A DNA stretch of 64,000 nt from Chloroflexota bacterium (GTDB lineage Bacteria; Chloroflexota; Anaerolineae; Anaerolineales; Anaerolineaceae), in the NCBI GenBank assembly GCA_016887485.1, contig CP069395.1, positions 62,001-126,000 on the forward strand, given 5' to 3'. The notes beneath the pieces were generated by a model that saw only the letters and a program-made list of their open reading frames with translations, was not told where the DNA came from and did no database searches. The position numbers and the translations under genes are program-made. Shown one piece after another: positions 1-8,541 of this stretch. Numbering within the stretch: position 1 is the stretch's first letter; every line of letters begins with the position of its first letter.

Positions 1-2170
1 TCCGAACATTGGCGAATTTAGTCTGTCCGTCAACTTTATTAAGGGGCTGATCGAGGAAATAATCCGCAAGCAAGCTATGCCATTTTCTTTTGGGGCGATT
101 TTCCTTGACCTCATTGGGTATTATTGAACAATATCGCTCTCGAACGCCGATCTCAAGGCTTTCAAAGAAAATATTATATCGTCCCTCACGCATCCCTAAA
201 TAAGGCTTGACCTGCCTGATGAATAGATTAACGGCTTCATTCACTTGACCCATATCCAAATCTGATTGGGGAATATTCCTGATAAACAAGCCACTCAATT
301 CATCAGGAGAGAGGCCTTGCCTGGAATTCAGCAGGAGGCCAAAGAGTAAGGGCACCCCATTTTCCGGGTCAATTATCGAATAACTTGGGTCCTGTTCGAG
401 CCGTCGCAGCACTGCCTTGAATGCTGAAACCGGCGTATCGCCAAAATCGCTTTCTATCCGGTCCTTTAATTGCTGAAAGGCACCAAAAACCCGAAGCTCT
501 GCAAGGACAACCTTCAAGAACAAAGGGTTATTTGCCCCTTTGATTGAAATAAGCTGTTCGATATGATTCTGATCCAGCTCCTTTAGGTATTGGGAAAGGT
601 AGGTTCTAACCAGTTGGCGGCGGTGTTCCGGATTATTGAATGGTTCGACGCTCACCATCGTGACATGATTGTTCGTTTTCAATCCTGCCAACAATTCATT
701 CGCCGTCTGATCGCCAGTGCGAAAACTGACAATTATTTTTACATTTTTGGGCAGCCCGGACATCGGCAGCCAGGATAAATCGCCCAAGCCTCGTTCCAAT
801 TGATTCAAGGCATCAATGACAATAACTGTCTTCCCACGCTTACCCAGTTCCAATAACTGTTCGCGCCAAAAACTTCGAAGGGCCTGCGTCTCCTTGGGAA
901 TCTCAATCGGTGGGATCTTGCCAGCAACCTCCTGAAATTCTCGCAGCAGGTAATATAAAAGTCCTGATAATGTATTGGAGCGATCGCTTTTGCCAATAAA
1001 CCGCACATGGTATGAGATTTCCTGATCTTTATTGGGCAGATTCCGGCAGCGGTCAACCCATTTTGCCAGAAGCATGGATTTGCCCATGCCGCCTTCAGCC
1101 GCAACAACCAGCAAATCGTCACTTTCCCCATTCACATAATTATCAAGGGCCTCGTAATCATGGCCCCGTTCAATAAAACCCTCACTATTGATAAATAAGA
1201 ATGCTTCGTGCTGATCAATTTCCTGCTGGAGATCGGTTTTCTCGCCAATCACCATATGCTCAGGGAAGCGCTTCGCAATCGCCTCTTTGAGGTCATTAAG
1301 GACAACCTCATGGAGAGTCTCATCCCCCACTCGGAAGTCACCGAGTCTTCCACCGGTCAGCTTATGGTTATATGCATTCCCAGCCGCCAGGAGATCCGCT
1401 GGCAGCTCCCTCCCCATAATGGGTTCATTAAGATTGAGGGCTTTCATCCACTCTCTTTGCCAGCGTGCGATATTGTCATCAAGCAAAGCTGGGCACAAAA
1501 CAGGCATAGCAATTTCCGGTGTCAGACTCTGACTATCCCAGGTGGCCTGATAATGGCGAATAGGCCGCCCCGTGTTGGGAATAATCTCTTCCTTTAGCGT
1601 GCTCATTTTCGAAAGCAGGAAATCTCGATAGCCAGAATCGATTTCTTCATTATCTGAATAAATCCGTTTTAATTGATTCGGCTCTTTTGGAAGGTTAACA
1701 ACATAATCATCATCCCGGAAGTAGAAAAATGTGTGCTCACTGTGATCCATCCCGCCCGAACCATCCCCATTCTTCATGAAAGGTCTGACGATGGCGTGCA
1801 GAATCTCGAGCTCTGTCACAGAGGTATCATTTTCCATTTTGCGATTTAGGCCGGGGAAATTCGAGAAAGTCTCCTCGGAGACATCTGAACTTTTCGGGAT
1901 CCAACCATAGCGCTGCCCCAGGAAGCAGAGGAAAAACGGGCGGCAATCATCTATACGTTTCAGACAAGTTTGGACAACATTGGCATTCGCAGTGGCATCT
2001 TCTTCAGTAACCCCCCAACGCAAATCGACATCTACCAATCTTAGTTTGCGTTCTTCACACCAATCGCTCAGTTCCGGAAAAACACGCTTGACAAGGTAAT
2101 CCCTTTCAGCGTGCATGTCATTGAAGGTGCTGCTAATGAAAATATGGACTTTCTCCCAATTCAAAGTCAC
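1..2170 (-). CDS. DUF4062-NACHT STAND NTPase, C-terminus beyond left edge
   Basis: An uninterrupted reading frame runs from a GTG at 2170 (GGAGG about 9 nt upstream) to the left edge, giving 723 residues without a stop, so the gene is partial. Residues ~7-110 match the DUF4062 domain of TEP1/NWD1/NPHP3-like proteins, with FISSTFNDM, ERDYL, VDLRWGVTEE and DCRPFFLCFLGQRYGW. A NACHT-type P-loop, GGMGKS, lies at 360-365 and a Walker B strand, VIVIDALNQ, ends near D453. Such proteins normally continue into TPR or WD40 repeats, which would lie outside the window. STAND ATPases act as ligand-triggered switches, and several families serve in phage defence or signalling. The role here is not known. 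A small HEAT-repeat gene lies 55 bp upstream on the same strand. The domain call is confident; any defence role is inference. Confidence 0.9.
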   Translation of the reverse strand, partial: MTLNWEKVHIFISSTFNDMHAERDYLVKRVFPELSDWCEERKLRLVDVDLRWGVTEEDATANANVVQTCLKRIDDCRPFFLCFLGQRYGWIPKSSDVSEETFSNFPGLNRKMENDTSVTELEILHAIVRPFMKNGDGSGGMDHSEHTFFYFRDDDYVVNLPKEPNQLKRIYSDNEEIDSGYRDFLLSKMSTLKEEIIPNTGRPIRHYQATWDSQSLTPEIAMPVLCPALLDDNIARWQREWMKALNLNEPIMGRELPADLLAAGNAYNHKLTGGRLGDFRVGDETLHEVVLNDLKEAIAKRFPEHMVIGEKTDLQQEIDQHEAFLFINSEGFIERGHDYEALDNYVNGESDDLLVVAAEGGMGKSMLLAKWVDRCRNLPNKDQEISYHVRFIGKSDRSNTLSGLLYYLLREFQEVAGKIPPIEIPKETQALRSFWREQLLELGKRGKTVIVIDALNQLERGLGDLSWLPMSGLPKNVKIIVSFRTGDQTANELLAGLKTNNHVTMVSVEPFNNPEHRRQLVRTYLSQYLKELDQNHIEQLISIKGANNPLFLKVVLAELRVFGAFQQLKDRIESDFGDTPVSAFKAVLRRLEQDPSYSIIDPENGVPLLFGLLLNSRQGLSPDELSGLFIRNIPQSDLDMGQVNEAVNLFIRQVKPYLGMREGRYNIFFESLEIGVRERYCSIIPNEVKENRPKRKWHSLLADYFLDQPLNKVDGQTKFANVR

Positions 2171-2225
2171 TTTTCAATCCTCCATAGTTCCCCCGAAATA
2201 TAAAATTGTCGATTGAGGTTATTAC

Positions 2226-2618
2226 CTAGCCATAATCCTTCAGTAAATTCTCAATTTTGCCTTCTGCCTCTTTATTCTTTTTGATCTCATCCATGTTCTT
2301 CAGGAAATAAAGGCATTGAAGCTTTTCCCTATCCGAGAAAGGTGCAATTAGTGACTCTAAGGGAAGGCCAAAACCCATTAGTTGCAAAACCGCAGAATTT
2401 CTTACAGTGCTATCACGGTCACTCAATACCTTTTGGAGTGGTTTAATCGCCCGTTCATCACCTATCTCCCCCAAATCTGCAACCGCCATCAAGCGAATGG
2501 CCATATCCTGATGTGACAACATCTTAATCAGCCCTTTGACATCCTTATTCTTTTTCAGTTTCATCATGGTAGCTTTGATATCTTTTGGATCTTCTTTTGA
2601 GCCGAATAACTTTTTCAT
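2226..2618 (-). CDS. Small HEAT-repeat protein
   Basis: This 130-residue protein starts at the ATG at 2618, which has AAGGAG 7 nt upstream; a longer in-frame start at 2657 lacks such a site. After a basic N-terminus (MKKLFGSK) come paired helices typical of HEAT/PBS-lyase repeats: DVKGLIKMLSHQDMAIRLMA, then the more canonical DERAIKPLQKVLSDRDSTVR, then a degenerate repeat. No catalytic residues or membrane segments are visible, so it is probably a cytosolic binding scaffold. It lies 55 bp upstream of the DUF4062-NACHT gene on the same strand and may be co-transcribed with it. Its partner is unknown. Confidence 0.8.
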   Translation of the reverse strand: MKKLFGSKEDPKDIKATMMKLKKNKDVKGLIKMLSHQDMAIRLMAVADLGEIGDERAIKPLQKVLSDRDSTVRNSAVLQLMGFGLPLESLIAPFSDREKLQCLYFLKNMDEIKKNKEAEGKIENLLKDYG

Positions 2619-2832
2619 CACACATCTCCTTAGGGTCAAAGGGGTCACATGATTCAAATGTCATAAAACTGAGAACTAATTCACTATAGCATAATTAATT
2701 TTCAAATCCGATACCTATTATGAGTATAACATTAGATGGATAATCTAATAATACAAAATTCTGAAATAAACGCGCGGTATTTGGAGAAAGGGTTGGGGAA
2801 TGTGTTTGTGGGTTGTAACTCTGTACTATTCT

Positions 2833-5028
2833 TCAGATTCCGGCCTGCTTAAGTCGAAATCTTAGCCCGGAATAACGTTCTGAAACTTTGTTCTGCCGAA
2901 TAGCTATACCAATCGCTTTCGTGTTACCCACCAAGACGCACCTTTGTGCAGCCCGGGTCACCCCCGTATAGAGTAAATTGCGCTGGAGCATCACATAATG
3001 CTGGGTCAGCACCGGCATCACGACCGCGGGGAATTCGGAGCCCTGGGCCTTATGCACAGAGACGGCATAAGCCAACACCAGCTCATCCGCTTCCGTGAAA
3101 TCATATACCACCTCGCGCATCTCGTCCATCCGCACAGTCAGGGTATGATCAATCCGGTTGATGCTCGTCAACAGGCCAATGTCCCCGTTATACACATCCT
3201 TATCATAATTATTTCGGATCTGCATTACCTTATCCCCTACACGGAAGGTCCCACCGGCCAGCTTCTGCTCGATCTTGTCCTTTGCGGGCGGGTTGAGTGT
3301 GGCCTGCAACTTTTGATTGAGCGCGTCTACCCCAGCCGCACCCCGATACATCGGTGATAACACCTGTACATCCGTCATCGCGTTCAGATCAAAGGTGGTT
3401 GGAACCCGATGTGCGACCAGGTCCACCACCCATTCCGCTGCCTTATCCGCCGAATCCGCCGGGAAGAGGAAGAAATCGCCCAGCTCAGAGCCTGAGAATT
3501 CAGGCATCTGGCCCTGATTAATGCGATGGGCATTGGTGATGATGGCCGAATCCCCCGCCTGGCGATAGATCGTCCGCAGCCGTGAGACCGGTACTACCCC
3601 TGAACGAATAATATCCCGCAACACATCCCCCGCCCCCACGGAGGGCAGCTGGTCCACATCCCCAACCAGCAGCACCTGAGTGCCGGGCTTGAGCGCGCGC
3701 AGTAGTTGGTGCGTGAGCAACAGGTCCAGCATGGAAGCCTCATCGACCACCAGAAATTCAATTGCCAATGGATTTTTCTCGTAATGGCGGAAACCGCCTT
3801 CCGGGGAATAACCCAACAGCCGATGGATCGTGCTGGCAGGCCGGCCGGTCGTCTCGGTCAGCCGTTTGGCAGCCCGTCCCGTTGGTGAGGCCAGCGCATA
3901 ACGCACCCCCCAACCTTCCAGCAATTCGATCAGAGCCCGCATGCAGGTGGTCTTGCCGGTGCCGGGACCGCCGGTGAGTACGCTGACCGGGCTTTGTAGG
4001 GTGTGCTCCAGCGCGGTGAGCTGCTCTTCTGAAAGCGTGTCGGATGCCAGGTTGAATTGCCCCTGGCGAGTAGGCACCGGCACAGCCAGCAGGGCTCTTA
4101 AGCGAGCCGCCACACCCTTCTCCGCTTTCAGGAAAGCCCGCAGGTAGATCGCATCCACCGTTTCAGCATCCGATTCACCCTCCTTCAGCACCACCGGTTC
4201 GCGCTGGATGCGCTCCTCATTGATCAGGCGTTCCACGCCGCCATAGAACAGCCCCGAATCCACCCCTAGCAGGTCAGTCGCCTTTTCCTGCAGCAGCGCT
4301 TCCGGCAGGAAAACATGCCCGTCGGATTGGCTTTGTTCCAACACATAGGCAATGCCGGCTTCAATCCGCGAGGGGTGATCCGCCGGCAGCCCCAAGTCAC
4401 GGGCAATCCGGTCAGCCGTTTTGAAGCCAACGCCATAAATATCCTGCTCCAGCCGGTAGGGATTTTCTCGCAGCACGGCCAGCGCATCATTGCCATAGGT
4501 TTTGAATATTTTGACCGCAAGGTTGGTGGTGATTTTATGACTATGCAGGAAGATCATGATCGCGTTGACCTGTTTCTGCGCTTCCCAGGCTGTGATGATC
4601 TTTTCCATCCGGTCAGGGCCAATTCCGGGCACCTCCCGCAGCCGCCAGGAATCCTTTTCGATCACTTCTAGGGTTTCGGTCTTGAAATACTGCACAATCC
4701 GGTGGGCCATCTCCGGGCCAATCCCCTTGATCATCCCCGAACCAAGATAGCGCTCGATACCTTCGAGCGTGACAGGTTTCAATTTTTCCAAATGAGAGGC
4801 TTTGAATTGCAGGCCATGTTTGGGATGGCTGGTGAAGTCCCCTTCCAGCCTGAGCTGCTCTCCTGCAGCCACGTCCGGCAGGTTACCGACTACAGTAACC
4901 AGCCCATCCAACCGGATCCCCGGCAGGCTCTCGCCGGGCTCCAATACCGGCCGCAGACGCAGCACAGTGTAACCGTTCTCTGCGTTGGTGTAGGTAATGC
5001 GTTCAACAGTGCCGGCGAGTGTGGTCAT
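2833..5028 (-). CDS. recD2: RecD2-type SF1B DNA helicase
   Basis: This 731-residue protein matches the RecD2 (RecD-like, AddB/RecBC-independent) 5'-3' helicases of roughly 720-850 residues. An OB-like N-terminal region starting MTTLAGTVERITY is followed by tandem helix-hairpin-helix motifs (GSGMIKGIGP, VPGIGPDRM) at ~105-150. Walker A is TGGPGTGKTT at ~353, Walker B LVVDEASMLD follows, and the C-terminal motif VSVHKAQGSEFP is the SF1 motif preceding VTRAAQR. I chose the ATG at 5028 because the family pattern begins there. In-frame starts at 5100 and 5112 would add an atypical basic extension. Neither has a strong ribosome site. The gene is divergent from luxE. Its expected role is DNA repair or replication-fork processing. 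Confidence 0.93.
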   Translation of the reverse strand: MTTLAGTVERITYTNAENGYTVLRLRPVLEPGESLPGIRLDGLVTVVGNLPDVAAGEQLRLEGDFTSHPKHGLQFKASHLEKLKPVTLEGIERYLGSGMIKGIGPEMAHRIVQYFKTETLEVIEKDSWRLREVPGIGPDRMEKIITAWEAQKQVNAIMIFLHSHKITTNLAVKIFKTYGNDALAVLRENPYRLEQDIYGVGFKTADRIARDLGLPADHPSRIEAGIAYVLEQSQSDGHVFLPEALLQEKATDLLGVDSGLFYGGVERLINEERIQREPVVLKEGESDAETVDAIYLRAFLKAEKGVAARLRALLAVPVPTRQGQFNLASDTLSEEQLTALEHTLQSPVSVLTGGPGTGKTTCMRALIELLEGWGVRYALASPTGRAAKRLTETTGRPASTIHRLLGYSPEGGFRHYEKNPLAIEFLVVDEASMLDLLLTHQLLRALKPGTQVLLVGDVDQLPSVGAGDVLRDIIRSGVVPVSRLRTIYRQAGDSAIITNAHRINQGQMPEFSGSELGDFFLFPADSADKAAEWVVDLVAHRVPTTFDLNAMTDVQVLSPMYRGAAGVDALNQKLQATLNPPAKDKIEQKLAGGTFRVGDKVMQIRNNYDKDVYNGDIGLLTSINRIDHTLTVRMDEMREVVYDFTEADELVLAYAVSVHKAQGSEFPAVVMPVLTQHYVMLQRNLLYTGVTRAAQRCVLVGNTKAIGIAIRQNKVSERYSGLRFRLKQAGI

Positions 5029-5138
5029 AGGGAAAGTATAACGGAATTTCAGCCCAGCACTGGCACGATTATCGCACCTGCCATACAATAAAAGCAACAT
5101 TTTTTCACCCACCCATCACACAGGAACAGTTCTCTGCC

Positions 5139-6260
5139 ATGAATGATCGCTTGAAACTCTTCGGACAGCGAAACCCATATGACCTCAAAAAATCACGGGG
5201 GGCATTCCTGCGCCTGATGCGGGATAACATTCGTTTTCAGCGTGAGCACTGCTCCGCCTATAGCAAGATGCTGGATGAAGCTGGATTTCAGCCGGATGAC
5301 ATCGTCGCCGAAGAGGATCTCGCTCGACTCCCGGTCATCCCCACGCTCTACTTCAAGCGCAACCGGCTTTTCTCAATGCCCGAGGATAAACTGGTCATCA
5401 AGGCCACCTCTTCCGGGACCAAAGGCACCCAAAGCCAGGTCGGTTTTGACCGCAAGTCACTGTTCAGCGGCATCCTGATGATGATCCGCTTCTTCTCCTA
5501 CCATCACATCCTCTCACTGAGGCCAACCAATTACATCATCCTGGGCTATGAACCCAGCGACCACACGCAGATGGGCGCAATCAAGACTGCCTATCACACC
5601 ACGAAGTTCGCCCCTGCTCTCCATCGGGCTTATGCCCTGCGGGATACCGGTACGGGGTATGAGTTGAATATTGAAGGACTGCAGCAGGCCCTTCACCGCT
5701 ATGTCAGACAGGGACTGCCGGTCCGCTTCGTGGGCTTTCCCTCCCATATGTACTTCCTGGCTAACCACCTCAAAGAGAGTAAGATCCAACTCAAGCTCAA
5801 CCGCCACTCCAAGATCCTGTTGGGCGGCGGGTGGAAACAATTTTCGAATGAAGAAATTGACCGGGAAAGCTTTTATGCACTCATCCATGAGACCCTGGGG
5901 ATAGAAAAGGACCATTGTTACGAGTTCTTCAGCGCGGTGGAACATCCCCTGCCCTATTGCAAGTGCATGAACGGGCATTTCCACGTGCCGATCTACAGCC
6001 GGGTGATCATTCGTGATGTGCAAACTTTACAGCCTGTCCCAAACGGCCAGCTTGGACTGTTGAGCTTCGTCTCTCCCCTGGTCCTGAGCATGCCCATTGC
6101 CAGCGTGGTAACGGATGACCTGGCGATCCTGCATGATGGTGAGCGCTGCGGCTGTGGGAACAAGACCCCCTATTTTGACCTGCATGGCCGGGCTGGCGTG
6201 AGCCAAATCCGCACCTGTACGACCGATGCCGCCTCACTCCTGGGAGGGAAAACGAAATGA
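5139..6260 (+). CDS. luxE: LuxE-like acyl-protein synthetase (fatty acid reductase subunit)
   Basis: This 373-residue protein has the length and organisation of LuxE, which activates a fatty acid with ATP and passes the acyl group via an enzyme cysteine to LuxC. Recognisable parts are the adenylate-forming loop KATSSGTKGT near residue 91, EFFSAVEHP, and a cysteine at C360 in IRTCTTDAAS, close to where the acyl-accepting Cys364 sits in Vibrio LuxE. It overlaps luxC by four bases (ATGA), so the two are translationally coupled. No luxAB luciferase or luxD transferase is nearby. The pair probably makes long-chain aldehyde or alcohol for another purpose, such as lipids or wax. That purpose is inference. 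Confidence 0.88.
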   Translation: MNDRLKLFGQRNPYDLKKSRGAFLRLMRDNIRFQREHCSAYSKMLDEAGFQPDDIVAEEDLARLPVIPTLYFKRNRLFSMPEDKLVIKATSSGTKGTQSQVGFDRKSLFSGILMMIRFFSYHHILSLRPTNYIILGYEPSDHTQMGAIKTAYHTTKFAPALHRAYALRDTGTGYELNIEGLQQALHRYVRQGLPVRFVGFPSHMYFLANHLKESKIQLKLNRHSKILLGGGWKQFSNEEIDRESFYALIHETLGIEKDHCYEFFSAVEHPLPYCKCMNGHFHVPIYSRVIIRDVQTLQPVPNGQLGLLSFVSPLVLSMPIASVVTDDLAILHDGERCGCGNKTPYFDLHGRAGVSQIRTCTTDAASLLGGKTK

Positions 6261-7540
6261 ACCTGATTTCTGGCCGAATCATATCGGATGAAGAAAGCAA
6301 GTCACAACTAAACAAGCTTCCTAAACTGATTCTTGAAACTCACCTGGGAGCCCCTCTCTCTATCCCCCGCGTGATTAAGGCTTGTGACACCCTCTCGCAA
6401 ATGCTGAACCCGGAGGAACACCTGAGCTTGATGGTCAGCCTGGGGATGTCCGAAGAAAAGGCTAAGCGGGAACTATCCACTGTTAAATTGATGCTCTCAC
6501 GAGGGTATCTTGAGAACCGGTTGAAGGCTGAATTTGGGTCACCTTATGACACCCCCTTCACGCCCTACGGTCACGACCGAACCGTTCGGCAAGCCTGGCA
6601 TCCCTTGGGCACGCTCTTCCACATCGCCGCCGGCAACATGGACGCCCTGCCGGTGTTCAGTGTTCTGGAAGGGCTGTTGACCGGCAATGTCAATATCCTC
6701 AAGCTCCCGGGAAGCGATAATGGGCTCTCAATCCTGCTCCTGCAGCAACTCATCAGCGCCTATCCCGAGATCGCCAATTATGTCTTCGTATTCGACACGC
6801 CCTCAACCGACCTGGCGGCGATGGAAAGTATGGCCGCCTGTGCGGATGCCATCGTGGTCTGGGGCGGTGACGCAGCCGTCAGTGCCGTACGGCAGATGGC
6901 CAAACCGGACACCCGGATCATCGAATGGGGCCACAAGATCAGCTTTGCCTATATCTCCGGGTCAGATATCCCGGATACCGAGTTGGAGGGCATCGCTTTT
7001 AATATCTGCGACACCAACCAGCTTTTATGCAATGCCTGCCAGGGGATTTATATAGACTCGGACAATTACGAGGACGTTACTGCCTTCGCGGAGCACTTCC
7101 TGCAAATTCTGGATGCCAAGGCGGCGAGTATGCCCCAGCCGGAAGACCCTTTCCTGACGGCGCAGAAGGCGCTTGAACTCCATACGGAAGAGCTTGAAGC
7201 GCCTCGGTCAAAGAAGAAAGTGTTTCGAGGTGAGAATAGCAGCGTGATCGCTTATGAAGACCCGACCCTGCACCCATCCTATATGTTCCGCAACTGCTGG
7301 GTCAAGCCGCTGCCGAAAAGTAAACTGCTGGCAGAATTATTGAAGTACAAAAACCACCTGCAAACAGTCGCCCTGGTTTGCCCACCGGAACAAAAGGCTG
7401 CGTTGGAAGCCCTTTTGGCCCAAACGGGTATCGTCCGGATCACCACAGGCGATCGCATGTCCACAAGTTACTGCGGCATGCCCCACGATGGTGAATTCCC
7501 TCTGCGGCGGTATATGAAACTGGTCTCTTATGAGGATTGA
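6257..7540 (+). CDS. luxC: LuxC-like acyl-CoA/acyl-enzyme reductase
   Basis: This 427-residue protein matches the LuxC family (aldehyde-dehydrogenase fold), which reduces an activated acyl group to a fatty aldehyde with NADPH. Visible features are the fold core GTLFHIAAGNMDALPVFS, the nucleotide-binding stretch GNVNILKLPGSDNGLS, VVWGGDAAV, and two candidate catalytic cysteines at C258 and C261 in NQLLCNACQG. The start codon lies inside the stop of luxE, so both subunits of a fatty acid reductase come from one transcript. No luciferase gene is present. Family assignment is firm, while the cellular substrate is not known. Confidence 0.9.
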   Translation: MNLISGRIISDEESKSQLNKLPKLILETHLGAPLSIPRVIKACDTLSQMLNPEEHLSLMVSLGMSEEKAKRELSTVKLMLSRGYLENRLKAEFGSPYDTPFTPYGHDRTVRQAWHPLGTLFHIAAGNMDALPVFSVLEGLLTGNVNILKLPGSDNGLSILLLQQLISAYPEIANYVFVFDTPSTDLAAMESMAACADAIVVWGGDAAVSAVRQMAKPDTRIIEWGHKISFAYISGSDIPDTELEGIAFNICDTNQLLCNACQGIYIDSDNYEDVTAFAEHFLQILDAKAASMPQPEDPFLTAQKALELHTEELEAPRSKKKVFRGENSSVIAYEDPTLHPSYMFRNCWVKPLPKSKLLAELLKYKNHLQTVALVCPPEQKAALEALLAQTGIVRITTGDRMSTSYCGMPHDGEFPLRRYMKLVSYED

Positions 7541-7618
7541 ATTACAGCAAGGGAGAGTTGTTTGGTAAATCCACCAACTAGAAATTTAAATATTTCGTAT
7601 TTTTATTAATTTTAAGTC

Positions 7619-8431
7619 CTAATACTCCGGCCAGGGAATGATCACTGGCTCTGAGAAGCCATGTTTTTCAACCGTATAAAGCTTGCCTGAGGAGGGCATG
7701 CTGCAGGTGTTGTCGTCCGTGACGGTGTAACTGGTGGTGTATTGATCCGGGAAGCCAGCCGTCCACCAGAGATAAGCCCCATTCTGGCATACCCAGGCTT
7801 CAATCAGGTATCCGCGATCGTCGTCTTCGGTCATCCAGACCTTACTCCAGCTGATCGTCACCTGATCCCCCTTGCGCGAGGCCCGCACATATTTGGGCGG
7901 TCCATACATATTGGAACCTACCCGCTCCAGATGCAGGTCAACATAGAATAAGGGAGAGAGATCGCCAGTCACCTCCACCACTGAGGGTGAAACCCAACAG
8001 TGATAGCTCAGTTTATCGAATTTAACATACAGCCAATTGCTATATGGCCAGCGGCCATCCACAATCCCGCGATCGCCCTCATAGAGATCAGCGGCATGTA
8101 AATAGGCTTTGGATGGGCCATAACGGCAGTGCGCCGCGGCCACACTGACGACCACATCCGGGAAGTCATAGGTTGGGCTCGGGGTAATCGTTGGGGTACT
8201 GGTAATGGTAGGCGTCAGCGTGATGGTCGGCGTGAATGTGGCCGTCGGGCTGGGGGTGATGGTAGGCGTGCTTGTCGCCGTGACCGTGGGCGTGACGGTC
8301 CAGGCGGCCGCTGTCTCGGTTTGTTGCAGGGCAACCTGGGTTTGTTGGTGGTGTTCCCAGGGTGCACAACCTGACAAGAAGATTATGACCAGCAGGAGGC
8401 CCTGCCATCCGTGGAGCCGCGCTTTTCTCAT
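7619..8431 (-). CDS. Lipoprotein with TP-rich linker and SH3b-like domain
   Basis: This 270-residue protein begins with a lipoprotein signal peptide (lipobox LSGC, residues ~19-22). A linker of TPT, TPS and TATxTPT units follows at ~45-88, a hallmark of Anaerolineae surface proteins. A bacterial SH3-like segment comes next (CRYGPSKAYLHAADLYEGD to WLYVKFDKLSYHCWVSPS), then a C-terminal beta-rich region with a fibronectin-III flavour (YVRASRKGDQVTISWSKVW). It should be anchored on the outside of the membrane and may bind wall or surface polymer. The ATG at 8431 is preceded by AGGG. The gene is convergent with luxC and divergent from the GH127 gene. Confidence 0.8.
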   Translation of the reverse strand: MRKARLHGWQGLLLVIIFLSGCAPWEHHQQTQVALQQTETAAAWTVTPTVTATSTPTITPSPTATFTPTITLTPTITSTPTITPSPTYDFPDVVVSVAAAHCRYGPSKAYLHAADLYEGDRGIVDGRWPYSNWLYVKFDKLSYHCWVSPSVVEVTGDLSPLFYVDLHLERVGSNMYGPPKYVRASRKGDQVTISWSKVWMTEDDDRGYLIEAWVCQNGAYLWWTAGFPDQYTTSYTVTDDNTCSMPSSGKLYTVEKHGFSEPVIIPWPEY

Positions 8432-8541
8432 GCCCTAAGTTTACTGGGGAGCAGTCCCAAAATGGTTTCGCATGTTACCCGCCATCTTCTGAGCAAGGCT
8501 TGCTATAATGGAGGGCAGACCAATTTCTTGGAGGGAACCCT

